This document shows, one piece after another, positions 1-8,555 of a stretch of DNA of 64,000 bases. Source of the stretch: Sphingosinicella sp. BN140058 (lineage in GTDB: Bacteria; Pseudomonadota; Alphaproteobacteria; Sphingomonadales; Sphingomonadaceae); NCBI RefSeq assembly GCF_004135585.1, contig NZ_CP035501.1, positions 4,287,501 to 4,351,500 on the forward strand. Direction: 5' to 3'. The position numbers and the translations under genes are program-made. The number at the start of each line of letters is the position of its first letter. Positions within the stretch are counted from its first letter, which is position 1. The notes under the pieces were generated by a model. The model made no database searches. It worked only from the letters and a program-made list of their open reading frames with translations, and was not told the origin of the DNA.

Positions 1-2
1 AC

Positions 3-209
3 GGCCTTTGGGACCTCAGAATCTTCGCCTTCTACACGACAGGGAGCGGCTACAAGAACACGTCCCGCTGGTATTTCCACGGCTTGTTGGTGGTCGGTGC
101 GCCGGGCGGACGAGAGGTCTACAATTGGTCGCCGCGTCGGCTGCGCTTCGATCGTCTGCAAAGGCCGGACATTTTCATCCACAATGTGCGGGCGGCTTGC
201 GAGCCGTAA
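3..209 (+). CDS. C-terminal end of an unidentified protein (partial)
   Basis: This frame is open from the window edge to a TAA at 207-209 and has strongly G/C-biased third positions, unlike the two other forward frames that overlap it. The visible 68 residues are rich in aromatic and charged residues (for example NTSRWYFHG and RPDIFIHNVR) and look like a folded soluble domain end. The start lies upstream of the window. I do not recognise the family. Confidence 0.55.
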   Translation, partial: GLWDLRIFAFYTTGSGYKNTSRWYFHGLLVVGAPGGREVYNWSPRRLRFDRLQRPDIFIHNVRAACEP

Positions 210-407
210 GGCAGAACGCCCGATACCCAGCGAATTCGAAATAGGGTCGGCAGTCCACAAGATGTCGGTGACAATCGACGCAGTTCCATTCATCCGGGGC
301 AAGGTTTTCCGTTCTTGCCCCATACGCGCCACCAAAGACGGCGCGGTTCCAGGAACGACTCGATCATGCCGGGAGATGCGAAGATCCCTCTTTCTCAATC
401 GGCCATG

Positions 408-1070
408 TCAGATTTCGAGATCCCTAGATCGGATCCGACGAGCCTTTGCTCTCGATATGCAGCGGGAGCGGCGTCCATGCATAGGGGGTAGCGAGCCCAA
501 GGCCGGCTGAGCCGCCTTGTCGAGCAGCGCCACGAGGGTGAAGCCGACATATTCCGACCGGGGGACGTTCCGGTAATAAACATCCCAATAGCTCATCACC
601 TGCGCTCGGATGCAGCGCCAATAGCCGGGGTTGGCTGCGAGGAACGGCACGATCGTGGCGATCTTCTTCGGCGTCAGCGCGGCATGAATGTCTGACAGGA
701 TCTCGACGACGTAGGAGCCGATCAGTTCGATGACGAACGGCACCGCCCAGGTTTGGATATCGTCGAGAACCTCCCGCACCGCACGCTGGCGCTGGTAGCC
801 GTCGAGGCTCCGCGTCTCGAGGCAGCGGGTCATCAGGCGAGGGGTGCCGGCGAGCGCCGACACCCCAAAGGTTGAACGAAGATGAAGACGGTCGGGAATG
901 AGGATCTCTTCCCCGGCCACGCGCACTGGATATCGCCGCGTCGGATAGTCTCGATGCAACCGCGCCATGATCGCTTCGCCGGCAGCCAGCGCTTCGGTGC
1001 GCAGGGCCGCAGGGAAGGCTTGTGCCAGCAAGCCCGCGTCGAGCCGCGTCGGCGTGTCGGTTCGATCCAT
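408..1070 (-). CDS. Hypothetical protein, 220 aa
   Basis: I do not recognise this protein. The ATG at 1070 has a purine-rich AAGG about 5 nt upstream. Residues 1-160 have a normal globular composition with a hydrophobic helix around AVPFVIELIGSYVVEIL. The last 30 residues are arginine-rich and less protein-like, so the C terminus may have been altered. It is convergent with the partial gene at the window start. An antisense and offset frame covering 424-1884 is far less protein-like. Confidence 0.55.
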   Translation of the reverse strand: MDRTDTPTRLDAGLLAQAFPAALRTEALAAGEAIMARLHRDYPTRRYPVRVAGEEILIPDRLHLRSTFGVSALAGTPRLMTRCLETRSLDGYQRQRAVREVLDDIQTWAVPFVIELIGSYVVEILSDIHAALTPKKIATIVPFLAANPGYWRCIRAQVMSYWDVYYRNVPRSEYVGFTLVALLDKAAQPALGSLPPMHGRRSRCISRAKARRIRSRDLEI

Positions 1071-1219
1071 CCGATCCTTGTAGCCGCGCTGCTCCCGAGG
1101 GGAAGCCGATCCCGATCAGCGCAGGGCGACTTCCCGCTGAAAGCTCATGTTCAACCGTCGAGGCGACGAGATCACACCGCGCCGACAGGTCACGCGACCT
1201 GTCATCCGTCTCCGCAGAA

Positions 1220-1316
1220 CCTTTGCGGCTTGGCGGCTTTGCGTGATCATGAATCCACCTCTCCATTCGGGCGCTGCGAAAGAGGGTTGGCACGCAAAGC
1301 CGCGAAGGCGCGAAGG
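1220..1316. repeat. MITE-like intergenic inverted-repeat element
   Basis: The left arm (1220-1245) and right arm (1291-1316) are 26-bp imperfect inverted repeats that share an inner CGGCTTTGCGTG. They flank about 45 bp of unique sequence. Translated across the element, the frames give peptides of the SRKAAKARR kind. I remember such peptides as false ORFs from a CTTCGCG/GCTTTGCGTG repeat dispersed in many proteobacteria. There is no transposase, so any mobility would be in trans. Confidence 0.55.
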
Positions 1317-1561
1317 GTTCGGTACGGGGGATTGCTGACGACCAGGTGCGGCACGCTGTCGCGGACCGTGATGCGGGGCGCAGTGCGTGATCGCGCTTGG
1401 GCTTGGCGACCTCGTTCGTTCCTCGAACCCCAAATTGGACGCCATTGACGAGCAATTGCGTTCTTGCTATGTTCCATAGTTTGCTGCGGCAGGCCCGCGG
1501 TATCCCATCCGTCGCCAGTGGCACGCGCCGTCTTTGAAGGCGAAGGTCAAGCAAATTGAAT

Positions 1562-1593
1562 GAAGCGGCCGGCGCGTGGGCGCCGGCCGCTTC
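1562..1593. repeat. Perfect 14-bp-stem hairpin
   Basis: GAAGCGGCCGGCGC at 1562-1575 is exactly complementary to 1580-1593 around a GTGG loop. There is no T-run on the + side. On the - side it is followed by ATTCAATTTG, so it could act as a weak terminator in that direction. No adjacent gene needs one, so it may simply be an intergenic palindrome. Confidence 0.4.
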
Positions 1594-1675
1594 CTGGGCA
1601 TCGAGGCCGCCTTGAACTCCAGCGAGAGGAAGCACCTCAACGGAAGCCGGGCAGAAGGCGGTGGCGCGAAAATCG

Positions 1676-1700
1676 ACCGTAATAACGGTGAATACGGTCG
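1676..1700 (+). repeat. 25-bp dispersed repeat, copy 1
   Basis: The copy begins ACCGTAATAACGG and ends AATACGGTCG. It differs from the copy at 53827-53851 (opposite strand) at one position in 25. The flank GCGAAAA just before it is also shared with that copy. Confidence 0.6.
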
Positions 1701-1867
1701 GCGAAATGCCTTCGCAGCCACCAGGCGCGGCACGCGTCCGATCCTGCCCTTTCATTCCGGCGCCGGATCTCAGCCGGGCATCGTGAGCTCCGGTTGCGCC
1801 CGCCCGGATACGGCTGCGAAAGGCCCGCAGCCGGCTGCGTGAGGCATCCGCGGGACCGTGTGAATCA

Positions 1868-1892
1868 ACCGTAATTACGGCCAATACGGTCG
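1868..1892 (+). repeat. 25-bp dispersed repeat, copy 2
   Basis: It begins ACCGTAATTACGG and ends AATACGGTCG, matching copy 1 at 22 of 25 positions. In this copy the first half, CCGTAATTACGG, is a perfect palindrome, which hints at a protein-binding or structural role. Confidence 0.6.
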
Positions 1893-2223
1893 TCGCGATG
1901 CGATCCCGACCCCTGTTCTCACATCCACCCGTTGGACCTGCTCAGGAGAATTACAGCCGGACCATCAGGTCGAAAGGGCTCTGCGCCGCGTGCCGTGTCT
2001 GCGCGAATGCTCCTGGAGATCCTGCGTCCGAAGAATCTTCTCGAAGTGGGACTTCGATGAGGGCCCCTTCCAGGATGACGGAAAAGCCAGTCGATTCGGC
2101 AACCTTTGGTGCGGAATGCGGAAGGGGCGGACGCGTGTCGCTGGCATCAGGCACCGACGGCAAGTTCGCAGGCGGCACAGGTCCGCCGCACGCGGCGGTC
2201 CGCCCCGGCAGCGCCGAAGGGCC

Positions 2224-2568
2224 TTACTTTCGCGCCTTGCGGGCGGCGTAGCGGGCGTCGCGGGCGGCCTTGCGTTCGGCTTCGGTCTGCAGCTTGGGCA
2301 GCTTCGCCTTGCGCTCGGCCTCGGCCGCTTCGGCGGCGGCAAGGGCGTCGGCCTTGGCCTGCTCGGCGGCCTCGCGGGCGGCTTCCTCGGCCGCCTTCTT
2401 GGCGGCGAGCTTGGCGGCGGCGGCTTCCTCTCGGCGGCGCGCGGCGGCCTGGCGCTCGGCGAGCACGGCCGGGTCGATCGGCGGCTTGTTGCGCAGCTTT
2501 TCCAGCGCCTTGTTCTTGGCTTCGGCAGCGCGGGCCGCGCGGTCATGGAAGGTATCGTTGAACGACAT
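2224..2568 (-). CDS. DUF6481 family coiled-coil protein
   Basis: A protein of 114 aa starting MSFNDTFHDRAARAAEAKNK, followed by a long helix made almost only of Ala, Glu, Lys and Arg (residues 40-114). This is the pattern of the small DUF6481 proteins of sphingomonads, whose function is unknown. The frame is open 23 codons further upstream, but that extension is not protein-like, so the ATG at 2568 is preferred. It probably forms a soluble helical rod and may bind nucleic acid because of its basic C terminus (inference). Confidence 0.75.
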   Translation of the reverse strand: MSFNDTFHDRAARAAEAKNKALEKLRNKPPIDPAVLAERQAAARRREEAAAAKLAAKKAAEEAAREAAEQAKADALAAAEAAEAERKAKLPKLQTEAERKAARDARYAARKARK

Positions 2569-2814
2569 TCTTGTTTCGTATCCTGGTCTGTGAAGAGGGT
2601 AAGCGGCGGCGGGGCAATCGGTTCCCGATGCGCACACATCTGTGCGAGGCCTTGGCCGAGGTGCCCGGTGTCCGTCCAGTCCTTTGTCGCTCCGAAACGG
2701 TGCGACCGCGTACGGCAGCGCGTCTAGGCGGCCCGAAAAGGGAAAAACGCTGGCGGTGTGTTAGGTCTCTATGGCACAAGCGCGGCAGGCGTCGGGAAGA
2801 AGGAGACGGACAGG

Positions 2815-3450
2815 GTGAAGTGTCGGGAATGTGCGGCCGAGGTATCCCCGCTTCGCGAATTCTGCCCGCATTGCGGAACGCCGATCGGCGGTGGCCTCAG
2901 CGATCGCGGCGGCGCTGATGAGCGCTCCGAGGAGGATCTGAAGCGCACCCGCAGGAAAGTGGTGATCGCCGGCGCGGCAATCCTGTTGACGATCGGGATT
3001 GCGGGCAAGCTCTCCTGGTTCGGCGCAGCGATCGATCACGAGTCCCATGAACGACCGAAGGGCGCGGCGACGGTGCAGGCGGGGCAATTGTTCGAGGCCT
3101 ATCGCGACGATCCGCGCGCCGCCGACAAGCTCTATCGCCACCGCGAGATCGTCGTGACCGGCGAATTCGTCCGGATCGCGCCCGACGGCCGCGGCGATCC
3201 CGATATCCGGCTCAAAACACCCGATCCGGATGCGCCGCTCGGCATCGACCTGATCCGCGCCTCGCACGACCAGGCGACCCGCCTTCGTCCGGGACAGACG
3301 ATCACCCTCAGCTGCGAGCGCGTTGCCGAAACCGGCGACGAGCATTGGCTGCGTAATTGCGCGATCCAGACGGTGGCCGGCACGCCCGCTGATCGGACGC
3401 AAGGGGCGACGGCGCCGACGGCCAGCGCGGCGGAAGGAAACACCGGCTGA
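2815..3450 (+). CDS. Zinc-ribbon membrane protein with OB-fold-like domain
   Basis: The GTG at 2815 is chosen because AAGGAG lies 9 nt upstream. It gives 211 aa beginning MKCRECAAEVSPLREFCPHCG, a CxxC...CxxC zinc ribbon. One membrane helix follows (about residues 48-66, VVIAGAAILLTIGIAG). The outer domain (about 80-190) contains LFEAYRDDPRAADKLYRHREIVVTGEFV, which resembles the tRNA_anti-like OB-fold domain found in membrane-anchored bacterial proteins. The C-terminal tail is Ala/Thr-rich. Function is unknown; a ligand-binding or sensing role at the membrane is an inference. Confidence 0.7.
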   Translation: MKCRECAAEVSPLREFCPHCGTPIGGGLSDRGGADERSEEDLKRTRRKVVIAGAAILLTIGIAGKLSWFGAAIDHESHERPKGAATVQAGQLFEAYRDDPRAADKLYRHREIVVTGEFVRIAPDGRGDPDIRLKTPDPDAPLGIDLIRASHDQATRLRPGQTITLSCERVAETGDEHWLRNCAIQTVAGTPADRTQGATAPTASAAEGNTG

Positions 3451-3733
3451 GCCGCCTCGCGAGCCCCGCCGCCGTCACGCACGGCTGAAGCCGAAGCGAT
3501 CATCAACACGGGTTAACGACGATCGAAGTCTAGAGACGTTCGAAGGCTCGCGCTCGTCGCCCGGTACTGAATTCGATCGCCAAGCCTTCGTTCGGGCAGC
3601 AGGCATCATCCTGAACGACCCGAGCCGCAAGTCGATCGGCTCCGGCACAGCGACAGGTCCCTTCTTCTTCGCCACGAGCTGTGTTCAGGCCTGCTTCGCG
3701 GTTCGCATCGCGGCATCGCCGCGGGGCTGCTCC

Positions 3734-3877
3734 TCAGCGCAGCCAGCCGATCACGAGGATGATTGCAACAAGCGCGAGCGGCGGTACCGCCGTCCAGGGG
3801 CTGAACAGGAGATCCAGCCACAAAGGCGGTTCGAAGCGATAATCGTTTACCTCCCACGGGTCTTCGCCATCGCGCAT
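3734..3877 (-). CDS. Small membrane protein, 47 aa
   Basis: A short gene read directly from the sequence: ATG at 3877, TGA at 3734-3736, with AAGGAA about 8 nt upstream of the start. The protein begins MRDGEDPWEVNDYRFEPPLW and ends in one hydrophobic helix (LALVAIILVIGWLR). A charged head followed by a C-terminal membrane anchor is typical of small tail-anchored proteins. No function can be assigned. Confidence 0.6.
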   Translation of the reverse strand: MRDGEDPWEVNDYRFEPPLWLDLLFSPWTAVPPLALVAIILVIGWLR

Positions 3878-3970
3878 CGGGCCGGTTCCTTTTCCGCAGC
3901 CGGAGCATAATGCCGGAAGTGTCCTTGCACCATCGTCTGGAGCGGGCCCAACGCTCAGGACTTTCCGGCC

Positions 3971-5242
3971 TCATCCTTGCGGCGCAACGCCTCGCGGGGC
4001 GCTCTCACGTCGCAGCCGCGCTGCGGCCAAAAACAGGCCGAGCAGCACCCACAGATGGCGCGCATCCTCGTAGGAGCCGGTCAGGCCCTGATAGGCGAAG
4101 GCGTTGAGCCAGGCGAGGCCGAGCCCGAGCGCCAGACTGCCGGTCATGGTCAAGCGCAGCGGAAGCGTCTCGCGGACGACCGCGCCGATCAGCAGCAGCA
4201 AGGCGGCGAGGCCGACCAGCCCGGATTGCGCGGCGAGGTTGAGGAAGACGTTGTGCGCGTCGGTCTGGAGATGGTGGGCGCCGGCCGGGCCGATGTAGAA
4301 GACGTGAGCCGGCGGCATGCCGAGGCCGAGGCCGAGCCAGGGATGAGCGAGGAAGGCCTGGCCGGCGTCGAGCCAGGTCATCATCCGGACCGAGGGCGCG
4401 AGCCGTACGTCGGTACCGGGAACATCGATCAGGAACGGCGCCGTCGGATGAAGGATCGGCGTCACGGATGCCGCCACCAGGAACAACGAGGCGGCCGCAA
4501 CGCCGCCGGCGAAAAGCATCGCGGCGCCGCCGCGGAAGCGATCCCGCAGGAGGAGCCACGACCAGAGGCCGACCGCCAGCAGGAATCCGCCGAGCCCCGG
4601 CGTCAGCGAGAATGCGGCAGTGACCGCGATCCCCGCCAGCAGCGGCCAGAAGCTGCGGCCGCGGATCCAGCCCCGGTGCCGCGACACCAGCAGCAGCATC
4701 AGCGAAACGGTCAGGTAGTTGCACAGCAGCGCCGGATATTCAAACGTCGCTTCGATCCGCGGATAGCGCCCCGGGGCCAAGGTGCCATATTCGTGCAGCC
4801 CATAGTGGAGCAGCGGTCCACGGATCCCCGCTGCGAACAGCAGCACGGTGACCACGCCGACAGTTGCGACGAGCGCGCTCGCGGCCAGCCACCAACGAAA
4901 CAGGCGGCGCAGATCCTCCTCGCCGTCGATCAGCTGGCAGGCAAGCACCGCCAGACCCAGCAGATAGGCCGAAGCGACGAGCTTCACCGCCGCCCGAGCC
5001 GGCTCGGGCGAAACCAAAGCGGAGGCAAGCATCGCCAGGAAATAGACGATCAGGATCGCGTAGAAAGGATGCCAGCGCAGTCTCGTCCTCCCCGTCAGCA
5101 CGGCCAGCGCCAACACGCCCGCGCAGGGCAGGAACAGGAGGTCGCTGGCATTCGCCTCGAGCCCGCTGATCGTCGCCGACAGCTTCATCAGCGGCAGCGA
5201 CAGCACCAGCAGGAGAAACAGGCGTTTCGCAGATTGCAGCAT
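3971..5242 (-). CDS. O-antigen ligase / Wzy-like membrane protein
   Basis: A polytopic inner-membrane protein of 423 aa with ten or more predicted helices. There is a large loop (about 280-345) containing HPTAPFLIDVPGTDVRLAPS and then WLGLGLGMPPAHV followed by HHLQTDAHNVFLNLAAQSG. The DAHNxFL motif after a periplasmic loop is a hallmark of the O-antigen ligase/polymerase (Wzy_C, PF04932) superfamily. These proteins join or polymerise undecaprenyl-linked glycans in the periplasm. The ATG at 5242 starts a clean hydrophobic N terminus, and the upstream open frame is not protein-like. Ligase versus polymerase cannot be decided from sequence alone. Confidence 0.75.
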   Translation of the reverse strand: MLQSAKRLFLLLVLSLPLMKLSATISGLEANASDLLFLPCAGVLALAVLTGRTRLRWHPFYAILIVYFLAMLASALVSPEPARAAVKLVASAYLLGLAVLACQLIDGEEDLRRLFRWWLAASALVATVGVVTVLLFAAGIRGPLLHYGLHEYGTLAPGRYPRIEATFEYPALLCNYLTVSLMLLLVSRHRGWIRGRSFWPLLAGIAVTAAFSLTPGLGGFLLAVGLWSWLLLRDRFRGGAAMLFAGGVAAASLFLVAASVTPILHPTAPFLIDVPGTDVRLAPSVRMMTWLDAGQAFLAHPWLGLGLGMPPAHVFYIGPAGAHHLQTDAHNVFLNLAAQSGLVGLAALLLLIGAVVRETLPLRLTMTGSLALGLGLAWLNAFAYQGLTGSYEDARHLWVLLGLFLAAARLRRESAPRGVAPQG

Positions 5243-5307
5243 CGCCGAAGTAGAACCGACCCTCGCCGGACTGTCCAGAGCAGCAGGCGCGCCGGCAGAG
5301 ACGATCG

Positions 5308-5793
5308 TCAGCCGCGCCCGGCGAGTGCCAGCAGCGCGTCGCCGGAGACACGCTGCACCGTCCATTCGTCCTGCGCAACGGCGCCCTTGGCGCGATAGAA
5401 GTCGATCGCCGGCGTGTTCCAGTCGAGCACCCACCATTCGAAGCGGGCATAGCCCCGGTCGATGGCGATGCCGGCAATCGCCTTGAGCAAAGCGGCGCCG
5501 GCGCCGCTGCCGCGGGCGTCGGGGGTGATGTAGAGATCGTCGAGCCAGATCCCGCGCTTGCCGGTCCAGGTCGAGAAGGTGCGGTAGAAGATGGCGAAGC
5601 CGATCGCTTCGCCGGGCGTGTCGTCGCGGGCGGCGATCAGCGCCTCGGCCGCCGGATCCTCACCGAACAGCGCCTCGTGCAGCATCGCATCGGTCGATTC
5701 GACCGCGTCCGGCGCCTGCTCGAACGCGGCGAGTTCGCGCACGAAAGAGTGGATGACGGCAATGTCGGCGGGCGTCGCGGCGCGAATGATCAT
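5308..5793 (-). CDS. GNAT family N-acetyltransferase
   Basis: A 161-aa single-domain GNAT protein starting MIIRAATPADIAVIHSFVRE. The acetyl-CoA site is RGSGAGAALLKAI (Q/RxxGxG/A class). The end, WWVLDWNTPAIDFYRAKGA, matches the diamine/thialysine acetyltransferase (SSAT-like) subgroup, together with FSTWTGKRGIWLDDLYI. Members acetylate small amines with acetyl-CoA; the substrate here is unknown. The ATG at 5793 is used because the open frame upstream crosses the hairpin at 5866-5889. Confidence 0.8.
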   Translation of the reverse strand: MIIRAATPADIAVIHSFVRELAAFEQAPDAVESTDAMLHEALFGEDPAAEALIAARDDTPGEAIGFAIFYRTFSTWTGKRGIWLDDLYITPDARGSGAGAALLKAIAGIAIDRGYARFEWWVLDWNTPAIDFYRAKGAVAQDEWTVQRVSGDALLALAGRG

Positions 5794-5865
5794 GCCTGTC
5801 TTTACCGCGCCCAGCCAAAATGTGGAGCCGCGTTCCGCCCGGCGCACACCGTCACGCCTTACCAT

Positions 5866-5889
5866 CCCCTCCGACCCTTGTCGGAGGGG
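5866..5889. terminator. 10-bp-stem hairpin upstream of the GNAT gene
   Basis: CCCCTCCGAC at 5866-5875 pairs perfectly with 5880-5889 around CCTT. It lies between the beta-helix gene (ending at 6023 on the - strand) and the GNAT gene, so it could terminate the former. No T-tract follows. The same kind of CTCCGAC hairpin is a frequent intergenic palindrome in sphingomonads (from memory). Confidence 0.35.
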
Positions 5890-6022
5890 GCAGGGGGTGG
5901 CTCTCCTTCTTCTCTCGCCTCCACGGCTGTGGATCAGGGGTGCCGCTGGTTCGGCGGTCTTAGTGCGCCTCGCCGAAGCGCCTGCCCGTCGGTACCCTCC
6001 CGCAGCGGCGACGGTTGGCACG

Positions 6023-7624
6023 TCACGGAACGATGATGTTCTGGGCGATCACGTGATTGTTGGGCGTCGCACCCGTAACCGAGATGCCCGGACCGGTTCG
6101 GAAGCCGTTGATCGTGTTGCCGGTGACGATCGCGTCCCGCCAGGTCGACGGGATGCGGATGCCGCCGGTGATACGGTGCGGACTGTAATTGTCCCTGATC
6201 TTGCAGCTGGTAATCCGAATCCGACCAACGGTGCCTGACGCGGGCACCGCTCCGACATCGATCGCGAAGACATTATTGTCGGTCGGCCCGGAATTGTCGT
6301 AATTGACCTGATCGACATCGAGCCCATCGATGTCGATATCGTCGCAATTCGCGTCGACGAACACGCCCGCAATGCGGAAGCGGGTCACCCGGCCGCCTTC
6401 GATCCTGATGTTCTGGCACTTGTTCAGGTAATAGCCGCGCGCAGGGTATGAAGGCCAAGCCGGCGGATCCGACCCGATCAGGCGGACGTTGTCGAACAGT
6501 ATGTCCCGGATCACGTTCGGGCCGCCGGAAAGAAAGACGCCCCGCCGCACGCCGGTGGCCGTAATGTTGCGGAAGGTCGCGCGCTGGACATTGAATTCCA
6601 GCTTTATCGCCGTCATGCAATCTTCCATCACGATGTTCTCGAACAGGATGTCGCGACACTCGTTAGTGCCGCTCGCATAGACGTTGATGCCGGGCGCATT
6701 CCGATCGAGTCCGATGCCCTTGATCGAGCCGTTGCGGACGGTGATCCGCCGATTGCTCTGGTTCGCGTGATCGTGATCGTTGATGACGATCACCTCGTCG
6801 TTGAAGAAGCCTTCGGCGCGGAAGCCGTCCCACAGGATGTCCTTGCAGCCGTCATTGGTTTCGAAGGCGCCGCGCAGCTGCGAGCCGAGGCAGGTGAAGT
6901 CGCGGATCTGGATGTTGCTGGTGGCGTCCGACTGCTCGAGCTCGTCACCGCAGCTGATATTGTCCGCGACCGTATTCTGTCCGACGATGCCGGTGAGGCG
7001 GTGGCCGGAGCCGAGAATAGCGAAGCCGTGCTTGGTCATGTTCTTGGCAATGACGTTGCCGATCTCCGCATTGGTCGAGGTGTGGCGCAGATGGATTCCG
7101 GAGCTGCGCTGCGGCGGCAGCGTTGAAATGGAACCGGTGACCCTGCCATCCAGGGTCAGCGCCTCGACCCGGCAACCATCGCCATGGATGGTGATCAGCC
7201 CTTCGCCGAGGCCGAGTTCCGCATTGGTCGACAAGGTTAGGAAGCCGGAGGTGTGCGGGCTCATTCCTATGATACCCTGTCCGTGGTTAAGCGCGATCGG
7301 TGCGTTGATCACGTAGAAATGGCTGACGCGGATCATGCCGTTGAGCGATGCCTGCAGCGCCGTCTGAATGGCAGGCTGCTGGTCAGTGTAGGTACCGGAG
7401 AAGGGCTTTGCGCCACATTGTCTCGGATCGGGATAGGGGACGTAGAGCTCCCACCAGGCCCCGTCAGCACTCTGAAACTTGGCGTCATGGGCCGGCGGCG
7501 AGGGGACCCGCCGGTAGCGAGCGTCGCCGCCATCGGCGATCGCGTAATAGCCGACGGTCGAGACGTAATCGAGCGACGGATCGATCGTTGTCGTCCCAGC
7601 ATCCACATACAGGAATTCAATCAT
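6023..7624 (-). CDS. Right-handed beta-helix protein, tailspike/pectate-lyase-like
   Basis: A 533-aa protein without an obvious signal peptide. Residues 25-110 (YYAIADGGDARYRRV, KFQSADGAWWELYVP, then CGAKPFSGTYTDQQPAIQTAL) match the head and linker found before the beta-helix in phage tailspikes and K-antigen depolymerase-like proteins. From about 115 to the end come repeated short strands typical of parallel beta-helix coils (NITATGVRRGVFLSGG, NIRIEGGRVTRFRIAGVF). Such folds bind or cleave polysaccharides. It lies next to an O-antigen-ligase-like gene, so a surface-glycan substrate is plausible. No phage structural genes are nearby. Catalytic residues cannot be identified by eye. Confidence 0.7.
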   Translation of the reverse strand: MIEFLYVDAGTTTIDPSLDYVSTVGYYAIADGGDARYRRVPSPPAHDAKFQSADGAWWELYVPYPDPRQCGAKPFSGTYTDQQPAIQTALQASLNGMIRVSHFYVINAPIALNHGQGIIGMSPHTSGFLTLSTNAELGLGEGLITIHGDGCRVEALTLDGRVTGSISTLPPQRSSGIHLRHTSTNAEIGNVIAKNMTKHGFAILGSGHRLTGIVGQNTVADNISCGDELEQSDATSNIQIRDFTCLGSQLRGAFETNDGCKDILWDGFRAEGFFNDEVIVINDHDHANQSNRRITVRNGSIKGIGLDRNAPGINVYASGTNECRDILFENIVMEDCMTAIKLEFNVQRATFRNITATGVRRGVFLSGGPNVIRDILFDNVRLIGSDPPAWPSYPARGYYLNKCQNIRIEGGRVTRFRIAGVFVDANCDDIDIDGLDVDQVNYDNSGPTDNNVFAIDVGAVPASGTVGRIRITSCKIRDNYSPHRITGGIRIPSTWRDAIVTGNTINGFRTGPGISVTGATPNNHVIAQNIIVP

Positions 7625-8004
7625 TTTGAGCCCCCTCTCCGTGTAGAGGCCGTTGCTACCTCATCATGGCGGCCTCCGCATGAGATTGAGATCAAGTTTT
7701 CGAACGGTCAACCGGCGAGATAATCCAATCCGGATGGATAGTGATTGCTGTCCAGTGGTGCTGAATTGGACGTATGTGGCTTAGCCTGGAAAGACTATTA
7801 ACAATTATTATCAATAGGGCTCTCAGAAAGCTGGAGAGACCCTCTAATTTCGCCTTGATGCCGTGGAGCTCAGCTGGTCAGGTCCGGTCGGCACAGAGGC
7901 GCGCCGGCCGCGCAGCGGCCCTGCGCCCGGTGAAACCGCCCATGCCATTGTTAACGCGGCCTTAGCTCTGCTCTGGCACCGGGGCGGAAGCATTGGAGAA
8001 GCGC
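7625..8004. other. 380-bp AT-richer divergent intergenic region
   Basis: This region separates the - strand beta-helix gene from the + strand H-NOX gene. The stretch 7770-7855 (including ACTATTAACAATTATTATCAATAG) is markedly AT-rich for this genome and is the likely promoter zone for the divergent transcripts. I could not fix -35/-10 boxes with confidence. Confidence 0.45.
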
Positions 8005-8550
8005 ATGAAGGGCCTGGTTTTCACGACATTTTTCAGCTTCTGCGAAGCGCGCTACGGCGCCGATCTGCTGGAGGACGTGATCGAGGGGGCGAACCTGCCG
8101 AACGGCGGCGCCTATACCAGCGTCGGCACCTATCCGTTCGAGGAGATGGTCGCGCTGATCACGGCGGCGGTGCAGGCTACCGGCACCGCCATGCCGGCCA
8201 TGCTGGAGGCGTTCGGTGCCCATTGCTTCGCCACCTGGGTCACCAAATTCCCGCATCTGTTCGACGGCAAGGATCTGTTCGACGTGCTCGCCGGGATCGA
8301 CGGCTTTCACGAGACCGAAGTGCGCAAGCTCTATCCGGACGCCGAACTGCCCTCGTTCAAGGTCATCACCCGCGACTCCGACCGGCTGGTCGTCGACTAT
8401 GTCAGCTGCAAGCCGCTGGCCGACCTCGCCGTCGGCGTGATCCGCGGCGCCGCCGAGCATCTCGGATCACCGGTGGAGATCGGCTACCGCCAGGGGACCG
8501 ACGCGGTCCGCTTCGAGATCCGGCGCGCGCGCAGCCTGATGGCCGCCTGA
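8005..8550 (+). CDS. H-NOX (heme-NO/O2-binding) sensor protein
   Basis: A 181-aa stand-alone H-NOX (HNOB) domain. The canonical start MKGLVF is at 8005 with GGAG 6 nt upstream; a TTG at 7993 is less likely. Family features are [26 protein letters not shown], then [19 protein letters not shown] with a candidate axial heme ligand His102. The propionate-binding YxSxR motif reads Y132-V-S134-C-K136, with Lys in place of Arg. Such proteins bind heme and sense NO or O2, and pass the signal to a partner encoded next door. The next gene starts 5 nt after the stop and encodes a chemoreceptor-type signalling helix, the likely partner. Confidence 0.85.
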   Translation: MKGLVFTTFFSFCEARYGADLLEDVIEGANLPNGGAYTSVGTYPFEEMVALITAAVQATGTAMPAMLEAFGAHCFATWVTKFPHLFDGKDLFDVLAGIDGFHETEVRKLYPDAELPSFKVITRDSDRLVVDYVSCKPLADLAVGVIRGAAEHLGSPVEIGYRQGTDAVRFEIRRARSLMAA

Positions 8551-8555
8551 CTGCG

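Larger units (their letters stand above)
1071..2223. other. 1.15-kb stretch without a credible gene
   Basis: Every open frame here is low-complexity and arginine/proline-rich, as expected from GC-rich non-coding sequence. What it does hold is a 97-bp element with 26-bp inverted arms (1220-1316), a 14-bp-stem hairpin (1562-1593), and two copies of a 25-bp repeat (1676-1700 and 1868-1892) that occurs once more near 53.8 kb. Confidence 0.6.

Noticed and set aside
424..1884. A 486-codon open frame on the - strand
   Set aside because: Composition is Arg/Ala/Pro/Ser-rich without hydrophobic core, it overlaps a better gene in another frame at 408-1070, and it runs through the two 25-bp repeats and the inverted-repeat element. 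It is an artefact of high GC.
3977..5398. A 473-codon open frame on the + strand opposite the O-antigen-ligase-like gene
   Set aside because: Extreme Arg/Gln/Glu content without structure; exact antisense shadow of a clear membrane protein.
6023..7624. Prophage remnant
   Set aside because: Only a single tailspike-like gene; no capsid, tail, lysis or integrase genes around it.
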